A stretch of DNA of 46,930 bases from Desulfobacula sp. (GTDB lineage: Bacteria > Desulfobacterota > Desulfobacteria > Desulfobacterales > Desulfobacteraceae): NCBI GenBank assembly GCA_020048635.1, contig JAIFMF010000132.1:1-46930 (forward strand). Reading direction: 5' to 3'. Below, one piece after another: positions 37,747 through 45,762 of the stretch. The notes under the pieces are model-generated. The model worked only from the letters and a program-made list of their open reading frames with translations, searched no databases and was not told where the DNA came from. A program made the translations under genes and the position numbers. Within the stretch, counting starts at the first letter, position 1, and each line of letters begins with the position of its first letter.

Positions 37747-37989
37747 TTATAAATCATGGATCTGGAATTTGGAAATATGGATTTCCTTCTGGGTGCCGTT
37801 CATTGTTACCTTACCGGAAAGGGTAACGGTTTTTCTCAGAGAATTCATCAGAACTCTTGCCTTGTTGTTGTCGGCAATAAGAAAGGTATCTTCGTCAAAT
37901 GTGACAATAGCAATGTTCTGAATTTCTCCTTTTTCATTCCATTCTGAAGGAACAATAATGCCATTGATAATTGTTTGTGTTTTATTCAT
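37747..37989 (-). CDS. Small hypothetical protein (80 residues) behind a sigma-54 promoter
   Basis: Starts MNKTQTIINGIIVPSEWNE and has alternating hydrophobic strands with KVTMNGTQKEIHISKFQI at the end, suggesting a small all-beta (OB- or SH3-like) fold. I do not recognise a family. A longer in-frame ORF begins at 38025, but that start lies inside the -12/-24 promoter. The ATG at 37987-37989 has GAGG eight bases upstream and is preferred. It lies between two sigma-54 activator genes in the same orientation, with a Lys-rich mini-gene downstream. The promoter implies expression under specific growth or stress conditions (inference). Confidence 0.7.
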   Translation of the reverse strand: MNKTQTIINGIIVPSEWNEKGEIQNIAIVTFDEDTFLIADNNKARVLMNSLRKTVTLSGKVTMNGTQKEIHISKFQIHDL

Positions 37990-38320
37990 AAACTCACCCT
38001 CATGCTCACAATGAATGCAAATCATGCGCCAGAGCTTTCGAAAGACATGGAATCTATTGCTTTAATCCTTGTTATGAGGGGTGCTGGCCAAAGGAGAAAG
38101 GGAAAATGAGAGCCTGGTATTTTTATTGCTAATTTAATGATACAGGTGAATAAATTGCTGAAACAGGACATTATACGTCATATCGTCACTTTTATTTGAA
38201 AGGAAAAGTGTATTGAATGCAAGGAAATGGAAGAAAAAATGGAGGCCGCGCTATATTGAATGGGAATGCAGACCGGATAAGGCCGATTCAGGGGCATAAA
38301 AAATAAGATCACCCAAATCC
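37990..38320. other. Intergenic region upstream of the 80-residue gene (331 bp)
   Basis: It holds the sigma-54 promoter at 38016-38031 near its left end. The remainder up to the activator stop at 38321 has no convincing ORF. It is the right size for activator binding sites, but I could not identify a clear repeated motif there. Confidence 0.5.
38016..38031 (-). promoter_or_regulatory. Sigma-54 promoter of the 80-residue gene
   Basis: Read on the minus strand it is TGGCGCATGATTTGCA, matching the -24 (TGGC) and -12 (TTGCA) elements with exact GG-N10-GC spacing. The -12 GC is 28 bases before the ATG, leaving a leader of about 15-20 bases that includes the GAGG ribosome site. Confidence 0.8.
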
Positions 38321-39745
38321 TTAACTGCTCTGGGTTTTGTAGCTTGATTTATCAAGCCCCAGCTTTTTCATTTTTCCATACAATCCTCTTGGATGAATAC
38401 CGGCTATTTTTGCAGCATCCCCGATTTTCCCCCCAGTTTTTTCAAGTATCATTTCAAGGTATTTTTTTTCAATCTGATTCAAAACCAGATCCTTGACTTC
38501 AGAAAGGGTTTTGGTTTTCCAGGCACTCATTTCAAGATCTTTGATTCCCAGCAGGCCTGAGGATAATGTCGGCAAACTCTGAAAGGTGCTGGGAAGATCA
38601 ATGGGAGAGATGGTGTCTGATTTGCACAGAATAATGGCTCTTTCAATCACGTTGATCAGTTCCCGGATATTGCCTGGCCAACTATAGGAGCAAAGGGTTT
38701 CAACAGCATCTTGTGAAAATCGGTTGATTTCACGCCCTAATTTTTTGCTGTAAACATTCAGGAAATGGTTGGCCATGGCTGGAATATCTTCTTTTCGTTT
38801 TCGGAGCGGCGGCAGAGTTAAGGTGATAACACCCAGTCGGTAATAGAGATCCTGGCGGAAATGGCCTTTTGAAATTTCTCCTTCCAGGTCCTTATTTGTG
38901 GCGGCGATCACTCTTACATCCACCCAGATGGAAGTTTCCCCGCCCACTGGAATGAATTCAAAATCCTGAAGCACCCGGAGAAGTTTGGACTGCATGTGCA
39001 TGGGCATTTCACCGATCTCATCCAGGAAAATAGTTCCCCCGTGAGCAAGTTCAAAAGCACCTCGGCGGGATCGGACGGCGCCGGTAAATGCGCCCTGTTC
39101 ATGGCCAAAAAGCTCGCTTTCCATGAGGGGTTCCGGAATGGCTGCCATATTGATAGCGATGAAAGGGCCTTTTGATCTATGGCTTTCAGCATGGATGGCC
39201 TTGGAAAGGTGTTCTTTCCCTACCCCGGTTTCCCCTAAAAGCAACAGGGTGGAATCGGTAGATACCACCTGCTGAACCTCATCAAGGAAAAGCTGCATAT
39301 CCTCGCTGTTTGAAAGAAAATCGCTGATCTTGGGTTTGATTCTGCCCCTCTGGTCAAATCTGTCTACAAAATTTAATTGTCGCCTGGATTCAAGCGTGCT
39401 TTCAATGGCTTCAATAAGGCTATCCATTGAAATCCCCGTATATAGCACCACATCGGCGCCTGATGCCAGAAGATTGGCATGCTCTTCGGAGGATTCCCGG
39501 TCGTGGAGGATAATGGTGGTGGGTTTTTCAGGCAGATTGTTAAGCATACCCACACTGGATTCAATGGGTTTGGGGATCAGGCCTTTGCTGACTACAAATA
39601 CATCCCCGCAACTGCGCACCAGATCCTGCCAGGGGGCTTTATGTCTGCCGCACATTTTTAATTGAACATCGAAAGTTGAGAGCCGTTTTTCAAGATCAGC
39701 ATGGAGTTTTTTGTCTTTAACGGCACAGACGAGCCTGATCAGCAT
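38321..39745 (-). CDS. Sigma-54-dependent activator with receiver-like but non-phosphorylatable N-domain
   Basis: 474 residues. The N-terminal 120 residues have receiver-like length and strands but no acidic pair, no phosphoacceptor Asp (VVSKG where it should be) and no conserved Lys. The AAA+ core is complete: GETGVGKE (171-178), QGAFTGA (217-223), LDEIGEMP. A Fis-type helix-turn-helix near the C-terminus (KIGDAAKIAGIHPRGLYGKM) binds DNA. The ATG has AGGAG nine bases upstream. It is divergent from speD, which has a sigma-54 promoter, and directly upstream of the 80-residue gene with another. It is therefore the best candidate activator for both (inference). Confidence 0.92.
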   Translation of the reverse strand: MLIRLVCAVKDKKLHADLEKRLSTFDVQLKMCGRHKAPWQDLVRSCGDVFVVSKGLIPKPIESSVGMLNNLPEKPTTIILHDRESSEEHANLLASGADVVLYTGISMDSLIEAIESTLESRRQLNFVDRFDQRGRIKPKISDFLSNSEDMQLFLDEVQQVVSTDSTLLLLGETGVGKEHLSKAIHAESHRSKGPFIAINMAAIPEPLMESELFGHEQGAFTGAVRSRRGAFELAHGGTIFLDEIGEMPMHMQSKLLRVLQDFEFIPVGGETSIWVDVRVIAATNKDLEGEISKGHFRQDLYYRLGVITLTLPPLRKRKEDIPAMANHFLNVYSKKLGREINRFSQDAVETLCSYSWPGNIRELINVIERAIILCKSDTISPIDLPSTFQSLPTLSSGLLGIKDLEMSAWKTKTLSEVKDLVLNQIEKKYLEMILEKTGGKIGDAAKIAGIHPRGLYGKMKKLGLDKSSYKTQSS

Positions 39746-39883
39746 TCCTTTTCTCCTCTATCGGTAATAATTTACCATAAATCCGGTTGCAGGGCAGTCC
39801 ATGTATACGCTAAAATTGGGTCGAGGCCAAGTGAAAAATAAGAATATACTGTAAGAAACCTGCTGAATTTTTATAGTTTTTCA

Positions 39884-39915
39884 GAAAATTCCAGATAATT
39901 CGGATTGAAAATTCC
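39884..39915. repeat. Direct repeats, possible activator binding sites
   Basis: GAAAATTCC occurs at 39884-39892 and 39907-39915, 23 bases apart start to start. They lie about 120-150 bases upstream of the sigma-54 promoter at 40032, the usual distance for enhancer-like sites. Being AT-rich, the match could be chance. Confidence 0.35.
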
Positions 39916-40031
39916 GGTTTGTTATATATCGGTAAAAAATTGCTAAAACGCTCGATAGTTAAAATTGGATCATGAAGGTTAACATACTGATTTAGAAGAA
40001 TTTATTTAATATTTAGTCTCAATTTTAAAAA

Positions 40032-40047
40032 TGGCACAGAATATGCT
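40032..40047 (+). promoter_or_regulatory. Sigma-54 promoter of the speD-like operon
   Basis: TGGCACAGAATATGCT has a perfect -24 TGGCAC and a -12 TGC with exact GG-N10-GC spacing. The predicted start of transcription is near 40057, about 64 bases before the ATG at 40121. Confidence 0.8.
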
Positions 40048-40058
40048 TATGTCGGTGC

Positions 40059-40084
40059 AACACACAAAAAAGTGTTTGTGTGTT
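40059..40084 (+). other. Stem-loop at the predicted 5' end of the speD-like transcript
   Basis: AACACACAAA (40059-40068) pairs perfectly with TTTGTGTGTT (40075-40084) around a 6-base loop. It begins at or within two bases of the start site predicted from the sigma-54 promoter, so it could stabilise the message against 5' decay. It is not followed by a T-tract strong enough for a terminator. Confidence 0.6.
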
Positions 40085-40120
40085 ATTATTTTAACTTTTT
40101 AAAAAAAAAGAGGAGGCCAC

Positions 40121-40510
40121 ATGGCCACAAAGAACGCCATCAAACCTGAAGAAGCCCTGAATGTCTGGGGCATAGCATCTGCTATTGATATTTATGACTG
40201 CACCCCTGAAAAAATCAGGGATGCTGAAGTGATTAAACAATTTGTTGTTGAATTATGCGACCTGATCGAAATGAAACGGTTTGGAGAATGCAGGGTGGTT
40301 CATTTCGGAGAAGATGATAAGGTCGCCGGATTTTCAATGGTTCAATTGATCGAGACCTCTCTGATCTCTGCACATTTTGCAAATCAAACCAATACCACAT
40401 ACCTGGATGTATTCAGTTGCAAAACCTATGATCCGGAAAAGGTCAGGGCTTTCGCCCAGGAATATTTTGGCGGATCATTTTCTTCCATTAATGTAACGCT
40501 CAGACATTAG
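40121..40510 (+). CDS. S-adenosylmethionine decarboxylase-like protein (SpeD family)
   Basis: 129 residues, the size of bacterial class 1 SpeD, which cleaves itself to form a pyruvoyl cofactor and decarboxylates SAM for polyamine synthesis. The catalytic spacing matches Thermotoga SpeD as I remember it: Ser80, His85 and Cys100 here, against Ser63, His68 and Cys83. One oddity is that the residue before the pyruvoyl serine is Thr79 rather than Glu (IETSL instead of an ES motif). No aminopropyltransferase is in the window, so decarboxylated SAM may have another use, or the enzyme may act on a different amino acid (inference). It is driven by a sigma-54 promoter and followed after 8 bases by an acyltransferase gene. 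Confidence 0.8.
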   Translation: MATKNAIKPEEALNVWGIASAIDIYDCTPEKIRDAEVIKQFVVELCDLIEMKRFGECRVVHFGEDDKVAGFSMVQLIETSLISAHFANQTNTTYLDVFSCKTYDPEKVRAFAQEYFGGSFSSINVTLRH

Positions 40511-40518
40511 GTGTTTTT

Positions 40519-41481
40519 ATGAAGACCACAATATATGAGGACCCTGAAGAATGTAGATTCATATGGGAAAAAATGTGGCCGGTCAAAGGATTTTTTGATC
40601 TCTGGCAGGTCCGTTCATGTTTTCATGATTCATATTCCAGGCCCTTAAGTTTTCATGTGGTCGAGGACAATAAAAAAGCAGTCGGATTTCTGGCGTTATG
40701 CTGGAATGAAGAAGAAAAAAAATATGTGCAGTTTCCCGGGGAGACCTGGCATGGAAAAACCTGGCTCGAGCAGAACAGGATCATTGCCGGGACTCCGGAG
40801 ATCTTTGAGAGGCTTCTGGATTCAGTTCCAGGGCCTCTTCATCTTCGGTATCTGAATGAAAGCCCCCTGGTCGGGGTTTCGGACCTGATGAAAACCGATG
40901 AAATGGGATATATATTCTTACCCGGACAATATGGTTATTCGTTTGAGAATTATCGGCAATCTTTTGCCGGTAAATTTAAAAAGAAACTCAGGGCCGAGCT
41001 TAAAAAATTTGAAGAGAGAAATATCAGTTTCAGGTTTAACCGATTTGAAGATATCGAGTCCATGTTCCAAATGAACAGGGATTGTTATGAGGAAAATTCA
41101 TTTTTCAGCGATCCGCGGTTTTATAACTCTTTTATAAATCTTTCATCACTTCTCGAAAAACTTGGAATGCTTAGAATAACAACGGTTCTCATTGATGGTG
41201 CAGTTGCAGCCATAGATATGGGAGCCTTGTGGAAGCAATCCTATACACTGCTGGCCGGGGGAGTCAACAGGGATTTTCCTGGAGTTGCCAAGCTCATCAA
41301 TCTTCATCATATGGAGTGGTCCTGCGGTCAGAGACTTGATCTTGTTGATTTTCTCTGCGGTGATTTCAACTGGAAGGAACGGTTTGGCCTGACGCCTATC
41401 CCTTTATATGAACTTTGTCTTGAAAAACAAAAGATATCTTTCCCAGAAAAATTTCAGGAAGCAGCAGCAGCCTGCGCATAA
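40519..41481 (+). CDS. CelD/BcsL-type GNAT acyltransferase
   Basis: 320 residues. The C-terminal half (about 150-300) resembles the Acetyltransf_6 (CelD/BcsL, FemAB-like) fold: KFKKKLRAELKKFEER, then VLIDGAVAAIDMGALW, YTLLAGGVNRDF and a closing DFLCGDFNWKERFG. The N-terminal half (about 1-150) has a second GNAT-like pattern (VVEDNKKAVGFLALCW). Members of the family N-acylate amino groups. Beside a SpeD homolog, the acceptor might be a polyamine or related amine (inference). It starts 8 bases past the speD-like stop, with AGGTG overlapping that stop, so the two are co-transcribed. Its stop lies 2 bases from the end of the convergent DEAD-box gene. Confidence 0.78.
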   Translation: MKTTIYEDPEECRFIWEKMWPVKGFFDLWQVRSCFHDSYSRPLSFHVVEDNKKAVGFLALCWNEEEKKYVQFPGETWHGKTWLEQNRIIAGTPEIFERLLDSVPGPLHLRYLNESPLVGVSDLMKTDEMGYIFLPGQYGYSFENYRQSFAGKFKKKLRAELKKFEERNISFRFNRFEDIESMFQMNRDCYEENSFFSDPRFYNSFINLSSLLEKLGMLRITTVLIDGAVAAIDMGALWKQSYTLLAGGVNRDFPGVAKLINLHHMEWSCGQRLDLVDFLCGDFNWKERFGLTPIPLYELCLEKQKISFPEKFQEAAAACA

Positions 41482-41483
41482 TT

Positions 41484-43154
41484 TTACGCGCATTTTGAAA
41501 TCGACAGGGGCTTTGACATGACCCATGTCTTTTTCAAAAGTGTAAAAATATTTTTGGGCATGCCGAATGGAAGATCCACAAAAGAATAATCCTTGTTGAT
41601 ATCAATATTCCGGATGTATCTGCTTTCAAGCCCAGCCTCATTGGAGATGGCCCCCACAATATTTCCAGCCTTGACACCATGGAGCAGTCCCACTTCTATC
41701 CTGTAACGTTCCATACCCTTTTCAGGCGGATGGATATTTTTTGCTTCTGCCGGAGCCGATATTTTTTTAGAAGCCGGTGCTTTTTTCGTATGTTCGGGTT
41801 TCACTCGTTCGACTTTTTTATCCTTGTCCCTGGGCAACAGAAAAGGGGTATCCCCATGAACCAGTCTGGCCAGAGCTGCGGCAACCTTGGTGACCGGGAT
41901 ATCCTGCTCAACGGCATAGGTTTCAATGATTTCCTGAAAAGCCCCCAGGTCTTCTGAAGTCAGGATTTTTGTAATCCCTTTTTTAAAATTTTCTATTCTT
42001 TTCTGATTGATGATCCTGTTGGACGGAAGATCGAATTCCTCAATTTTTGTTTTTGTGGCTTTTTCAATCACATTGAGCATCCAGCGTTCGTTTGAGCCCA
42101 CAAAAAGAATGGCCTCTCCTTCCCGTCCGGCTCTCCCGGTTCTGCCGATCCGATGGACATAGGGGTCCACCTTTGGAGGCATGTCATAATTGATCACATG
42201 GGAGATCCGATCCACATCAAGACCCCGAGCCGCCACATCAGTGGCTACGAGAATATCGATATGACCGCTTTTCAACCGGTTGATGGTTCTTTCCCGGGTA
42301 TTCTGTGCGATGTCGCCGTTCAGTGCTTCAGCTTTAAACCCTTTATCTTCAAGGATTTTTGTGACTTCCAGGGTGGCGGATTTGGTTTTTGTAAAAACAA
42401 TAACCCCGTCATAGGTGATCGCCTCAAGAATCCGAACCAGGGCCTCGCCTTTTTTTATGCCCTTAACCATCATATATTTCTGTTTAATGGTGCTAAGCTC
42501 TTTTGATTCGGGCTCCACAAGGATTTCTTCAGGGGATTTAAGGTATTTCTGTGCTATTTTCCGTATGGGTTTTGGCATGGTTGCCGAGAAAAGAGCGGTT
42601 TGAGAATCTTTCGGGACTCTGTCCAGGATCCATTCGACATCATCAATAAATCCCATGTGGAGCATTTCATCGGCTTCATCCAGAACTACGCAGAAAAGAT
42701 CTTCAAAGGAAACGGTTTTCTTACGCATATGATCCATGAGCCTGCCGGGTGTTCCGACGAGGACGTGGACGCCTCTCTTGAGTTGGTTCAGTTGAATCCC
42801 GTAGCCCTGACCCCCGTAAACGGAGAGGACATTGAGACCTTTTAATTTCGCACCATAGGTTTTAAAGGATTCTCCAACCTGGATGGCCAGTTCCCTCGTA
42901 GGGGTCAACACCAGCACCTGGGGCCGCTTAATGTCAAGATCAATCCGGGACAGGAGCGGCAAAGCAAAAGCCGCAGTTTTCCCGGTGCCTGTCCTGGCCT
43001 GGCCCAGCACATCTCGATTTTCAATGAGGTGGGGAATGGTCAGGGCCTGGATGGGAGTGGGGGTGTTATAATTTACATCCTGCAATACAGAGAAGACAGG
43101 AAGGCAAAGGTTCATTTCGTCAAACCGGGTCGAGGGCAAATTTTTATGGGGCAT
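41484..43154 (-). CDS. deaD: DEAD-box ATP-dependent RNA helicase (DeaD/CshA type)
   Basis: 556 residues. The helicase core shows the Q motif (TPTPIQ), motif I ARTGTGKT (53-60), motif II DEAD (159-162), SAT (190-192) and HRIGRTGR near residue 341. A linker rich in Lys/Pro/Ala (about 440-475) leads to a C-terminal DbpA-type RNA-binding domain (about 478-550). Such helicases unwind structured mRNA and rRNA, often in ribosome assembly in the cold. The start ATG has AAGGA six bases upstream. A terminator-like hairpin lies in its leader. It could equally be called DbpA-like; no cognate 23S specificity can be read from sequence. Confidence 0.92.
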   Translation of the reverse strand: MPHKNLPSTRFDEMNLCLPVFSVLQDVNYNTPTPIQALTIPHLIENRDVLGQARTGTGKTAAFALPLLSRIDLDIKRPQVLVLTPTRELAIQVGESFKTYGAKLKGLNVLSVYGGQGYGIQLNQLKRGVHVLVGTPGRLMDHMRKKTVSFEDLFCVVLDEADEMLHMGFIDDVEWILDRVPKDSQTALFSATMPKPIRKIAQKYLKSPEEILVEPESKELSTIKQKYMMVKGIKKGEALVRILEAITYDGVIVFTKTKSATLEVTKILEDKGFKAEALNGDIAQNTRERTINRLKSGHIDILVATDVAARGLDVDRISHVINYDMPPKVDPYVHRIGRTGRAGREGEAILFVGSNERWMLNVIEKATKTKIEEFDLPSNRIINQKRIENFKKGITKILTSEDLGAFQEIIETYAVEQDIPVTKVAAALARLVHGDTPFLLPRDKDKKVERVKPEHTKKAPASKKISAPAEAKNIHPPEKGMERYRIEVGLLHGVKAGNIVGAISNEAGLESRYIRNIDINKDYSFVDLPFGMPKNIFTLLKKTWVMSKPLSISKCA

Positions 43155-43170
43155 CGAAGTTCCTTAAATA

Positions 43171-43198
43171 AAACAAAAGGCCGGAAAATCATCCGGCC
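43171..43198 (-). terminator. Terminator-like hairpin in the leader of the DEAD-box helicase gene
   Basis: On the minus strand, GGCCGGA (43198-43192) pairs with TCCGGCC (43185-43179) across a 6-base loop, followed by TTTTGTTT. It ends only about 17 bases before the start codon at 43154. No minus-strand gene lies just upstream, so it sits in the gene's own leader and may be an attenuator. Confidence 0.65.
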
Positions 43199-43393
43199 AT
43201 GGGATCAAAATTAGGTACCTTACAGGAATCCCTGGATTTGTGCAAGGGATATTTTTGAAATGATAAAATAAAGAGAAAATTTTCAGGGTGCCGGCTGTCT
43301 TTTTGTTTCAGGTTGTGTTCAGGATAAAATTATGCTTAAAGTGAAGTCAATGAACGATCGTATGCTTTTCTTTAAATCAAAATGGAGGTCAGA

Positions 43394-43876
43394 ATGGAAT
43401 TAAAAACAATCAGCATTGAAAACCCGGATGAGTTGAATTTTATCCTGGGACATTCCCATTTTATCAAAACTGTTGAAGATATTTATGAAGCTATCATTTG
43501 TACGGTTCCCAGAGCTCAATTCGGGGTTGCATTCTGTGAGGCCTCGGGAGATTGTTTAGTGAGGTACGATGGAACAGATGAGGCCCTTACGGAGCTTTCA
43601 AAAAAAAATGCAATGGCGCTTTCGGCAGGGCATACCTTTATTGTTTTTATGAAAGATATGTTTCCCATCAATATCCTTAACACCATTAAAAATGTACCCG
43701 AGGTTGCGAGAATTCATTGTGCCACTGCAAATCCGGTTCAGGTGATCCTGGCGGAAACGGATCAGGGTCGCGGGATCCTTGGTGTCATTGACGGGTATTC
43801 ATCAAAAGGCATTGAAACGGAAGAAGATATTAAAAAGCGAAAAGGTTTTTTAAGAATGATCGGGTATAAGCTGTAA
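43394..43876 (+). CDS. Adenosine-specific kinase (DUF355 family)
   Basis: 160 residues matching the Ado-specific kinase family described from archaea. The run of conserved motifs is VEDIYEAI, FGVAFCEASGDCLVRYDGTD, LSAGHTFIVFM, FPINILNTIKNVPEV, CATANPVQVI and GRGILGVIDG. The family is proposed to phosphorylate adenosine in nucleoside salvage; its function in bacteria is little tested. An ATG four codons upstream (43382) exists, but GGAGG lies five bases before the ATG at 43394, which fixes the start. It is divergent from the helicase gene and converges on the AIM24 gene across a strong terminator. Confidence 0.87.
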   Translation: MELKTISIENPDELNFILGHSHFIKTVEDIYEAIICTVPRAQFGVAFCEASGDCLVRYDGTDEALTELSKKNAMALSAGHTFIVFMKDMFPINILNTIKNVPEVARIHCATANPVQVILAETDQGRGILGVIDGYSSKGIETEEDIKKRKGFLRMIGYKL

Positions 43877-43883
43877 GAAAAGC

Positions 43884-43929
43884 AAATTTGCCTGAACCAC
43901 TTTTTTATTATGGTAGTTCAGGCAAATTT
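43884..43929. terminator. Bidirectional terminator between the adenosine kinase and AIM24 genes
   Basis: A perfect 14-bp stem (43884-43897 with 43916-43929) closes an 18-base loop. The right arm ends in a T-run and the left arm begins with AAA, so it can serve both convergent genes. Confidence 0.85.
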
Positions 43930-43957
43930 TTATATTTTTTTATTGACCAGGACTTTT

Positions 43958-44746
43958 TTATTTTCCGTCCAGCATTCTGCCGATGCTGCCAAGGACCGAG
44001 CCTTCTCCTTTGCTGCTGCCGCCAGCAGAGGGAGCATGCTGAATAATGCGGTCCGCAAGTCTTGAAAAAGGCAGGCTCTGAAGGTAAACCGTGCCGTGAC
44101 CGTTTAAGGTTGCAAGGAAAATTCCTTCCCCGCCAAAAAACATGGATTTCAGGTTGCCCGCTCTCTCAATATCATAATTGATTCCAGGGCTGAAACCAAC
44201 GATACAGCCGGTGTCCACACGGAGGGTCTCTCCTTGAAGCTGTTTTTGTACAATGGTGCCGCCAGCGTGGATAAATGCCATCCCGTCTCCCACGAGACGC
44301 TGGAGGATGAATCCCTCCCCCCCGAAAAACCCGACCCCGAGCTTTTTAGTGAATGCAATCGTCACCTTTGTTCCAAGCGCTGCGCACAAAAATGCATCTT
44401 TCTGGCAGATCAGCTCTCCGCCCACCTTTGACATATCCACAGGAATGATTTTTCCGGGATAAGGGGCGCTGAAAGCCACTCTTTTTGTGTCTCGGCCCGT
44501 ATTTGTAAAATGGGTCATGAACAAGGATTCTCCTGTAACGGCCCGTTTGCCCGCCTCAAAGAGTTTTCCCATAAATCCGCGATCCGGCTCGGAGCCGTCG
44601 CCCATTTTGGCTTCAAAGGCTATTCCGTCTTCCATCCAGTTCATGGCACCCGCCTCGGCAATAACGGTTTCGCCCGGATCAAGTTCGACCTCAACGGTCT
44701 GCATATCATCGCCGAAAATTTTATACCCCACTTCGTGGCATTTCAT
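43958..44746 (-). CDS. AIM24-family protein (TIGR00266-like)
   Basis: 262 residues of the AIM24/DUF124 family, with a beta-rich double-psi-like core. Typical stretches are [19 protein letters not shown] near the N-terminus, [22 protein letters not shown] in the middle and [22 protein letters not shown] near the end. The mitochondrial relative affects inner-membrane organisation; the bacterial function is unknown. The tail is a Gly/Ser-rich segment followed by a short helix. The ATG at 44744-44746 is preceded by GGAGGGGG; the in-frame ATG at 44758 would place that site inside the gene. Confidence 0.85.
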   Translation of the reverse strand: MKCHEVGYKIFGDDMQTVEVELDPGETVIAEAGAMNWMEDGIAFEAKMGDGSEPDRGFMGKLFEAGKRAVTGESLFMTHFTNTGRDTKRVAFSAPYPGKIIPVDMSKVGGELICQKDAFLCAALGTKVTIAFTKKLGVGFFGGEGFILQRLVGDGMAFIHAGGTIVQKQLQGETLRVDTGCIVGFSPGINYDIERAGNLKSMFFGGEGIFLATLNGHGTVYLQSLPFSRLADRIIQHAPSAGGSSKGEGSVLGSIGRMLDGK

Positions 44747-44844
44747 GACCCCCTCCATAAATTAATGGTTGAATAAAACATGATTCAGATTTAAAGCTTC
44801 TTATACACTTTTTTCATAAAAAAACAACCTACTGGAGAGATTGA

Positions 44845-45741
44845 ATGAATATTGGATTTGAAAACAGAGTTGCAATTGTTACAGGTGCAGGAGAAGGGAT
44901 CGGCAGGGACTATGCCCTGGATCTGGCAAAAAGAGGGGCAAAGGTCGTGGTCAATGATATTGGCCGTGATCCTGACGGAAAAAGTACGGCAGAAAAAGTT
45001 GTGGAAGAAATTATATCCTCCGGTGGCCGGGCTGCAGCAAATCTTGATTCCGTTGCCACCATGGCAGGGGGCCGGAAGATTATTGAAACCGCCCTGGATC
45101 ATTTCGGGAAACTGGATATCCTGATCAACAATGCCGGGATATTAAGAGACCGAACTTTTATGAAGATGACGGAAAAGGAATGGGATGATGTCATTGCCGT
45201 TCACCTGAAAGGGGCTTTCTGCGTGACCCAGCCTGCTGTAACCGTCATGAAGGACAACCAATACGGCCGCATCGTGTTTACGGCATCCTCCTCCGGCATG
45301 TACGGTGCATTTGGTCAATCCAATTACGGGGCTGCCAAAATGGGGGTCATCGGTCTCATGAACTCATTGAAGCTGGAAACTGCCAAATACAATATCAAGG
45401 TCAATACTGTGGCGCCCAATGCCTCCACCGCCATGACCCAGGGCGTCTTCCCGGAGGATGTGATAAGGCGGATCAAACCTGAGTTCAACACCCCCCTTGT
45501 CACCTTCCTGTGCTCGGCGGAAAATATGGAATCCGGCATGATTTTCACCATGAGTGCTGGCTGGTTTGCCCGTTCGGCCATGGTTTCCGGCAAAGGCGTC
45601 TGCATCGGGGATACACAGCGAAAGATCACGGCCGAGGAAGTGAAAGACCAGTTTGACCGGATCAAAAGCCTTGATAACGCTCTTCCCTATGACAGCGCCG
45701 GTGAAATTTACAGCCTGGGCAGACCCTTGACCGGAAGATAA
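44845..45741 (+). CDS. Short-chain dehydrogenase/reductase (HSD17B4/3-hydroxyacyl-CoA dehydrogenase-like)
   Basis: 298 residues. The NAD(P) motif TGAGEGIG lies at 13-20, NNAG at 95-98, the catalytic Ser in TASSSG (about 148-150), Tyr161 and Lys165. The sequence around VVVNDIGRDPDGKS and the family-typical longer C-terminus resemble the dehydrogenase part of peroxisomal multifunctional enzyme type 2 and its bacterial relatives, which oxidise 3-hydroxyacyl-CoA in beta-oxidation. The ATG follows GGAGAG with normal spacing. It is divergent from the AIM24 gene and converges on a hotdog thioesterase. A role in fatty-acid or aromatic degradation is likely but the substrate is unknown. Confidence 0.85.
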   Translation: MNIGFENRVAIVTGAGEGIGRDYALDLAKRGAKVVVNDIGRDPDGKSTAEKVVEEIISSGGRAAANLDSVATMAGGRKIIETALDHFGKLDILINNAGILRDRTFMKMTEKEWDDVIAVHLKGAFCVTQPAVTVMKDNQYGRIVFTASSSGMYGAFGQSNYGAAKMGVIGLMNSLKLETAKYNIKVNTVAPNASTAMTQGVFPEDVIRRIKPEFNTPLVTFLCSAENMESGMIFTMSAGWFARSAMVSGKGVCIGDTQRKITAEEVKDQFDRIKSLDNALPYDSAGEIYSLGRPLTGR

Positions 45742-45762
45742 AGACGCTCACCCCCCGGCCGT

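Larger units (their letters stand above)
39746..40120. other. Divergent regulatory region between the activator and speD-like gene (375 bp)
   Basis: AT-rich and without an ORF. It contains paired 9-base repeats (39884-39915), a sigma-54 promoter (40032-40047), a 10-bp stem-loop (40059-40084) and the AGGAGG ribosome site of the speD-like gene. Confidence 0.7.

Noticed and set aside
37990..38025. N-terminal extension of the 80-residue protein to 38025
   Set aside because: The longer start lies within the -12/-24 promoter and lacks a ribosome site.
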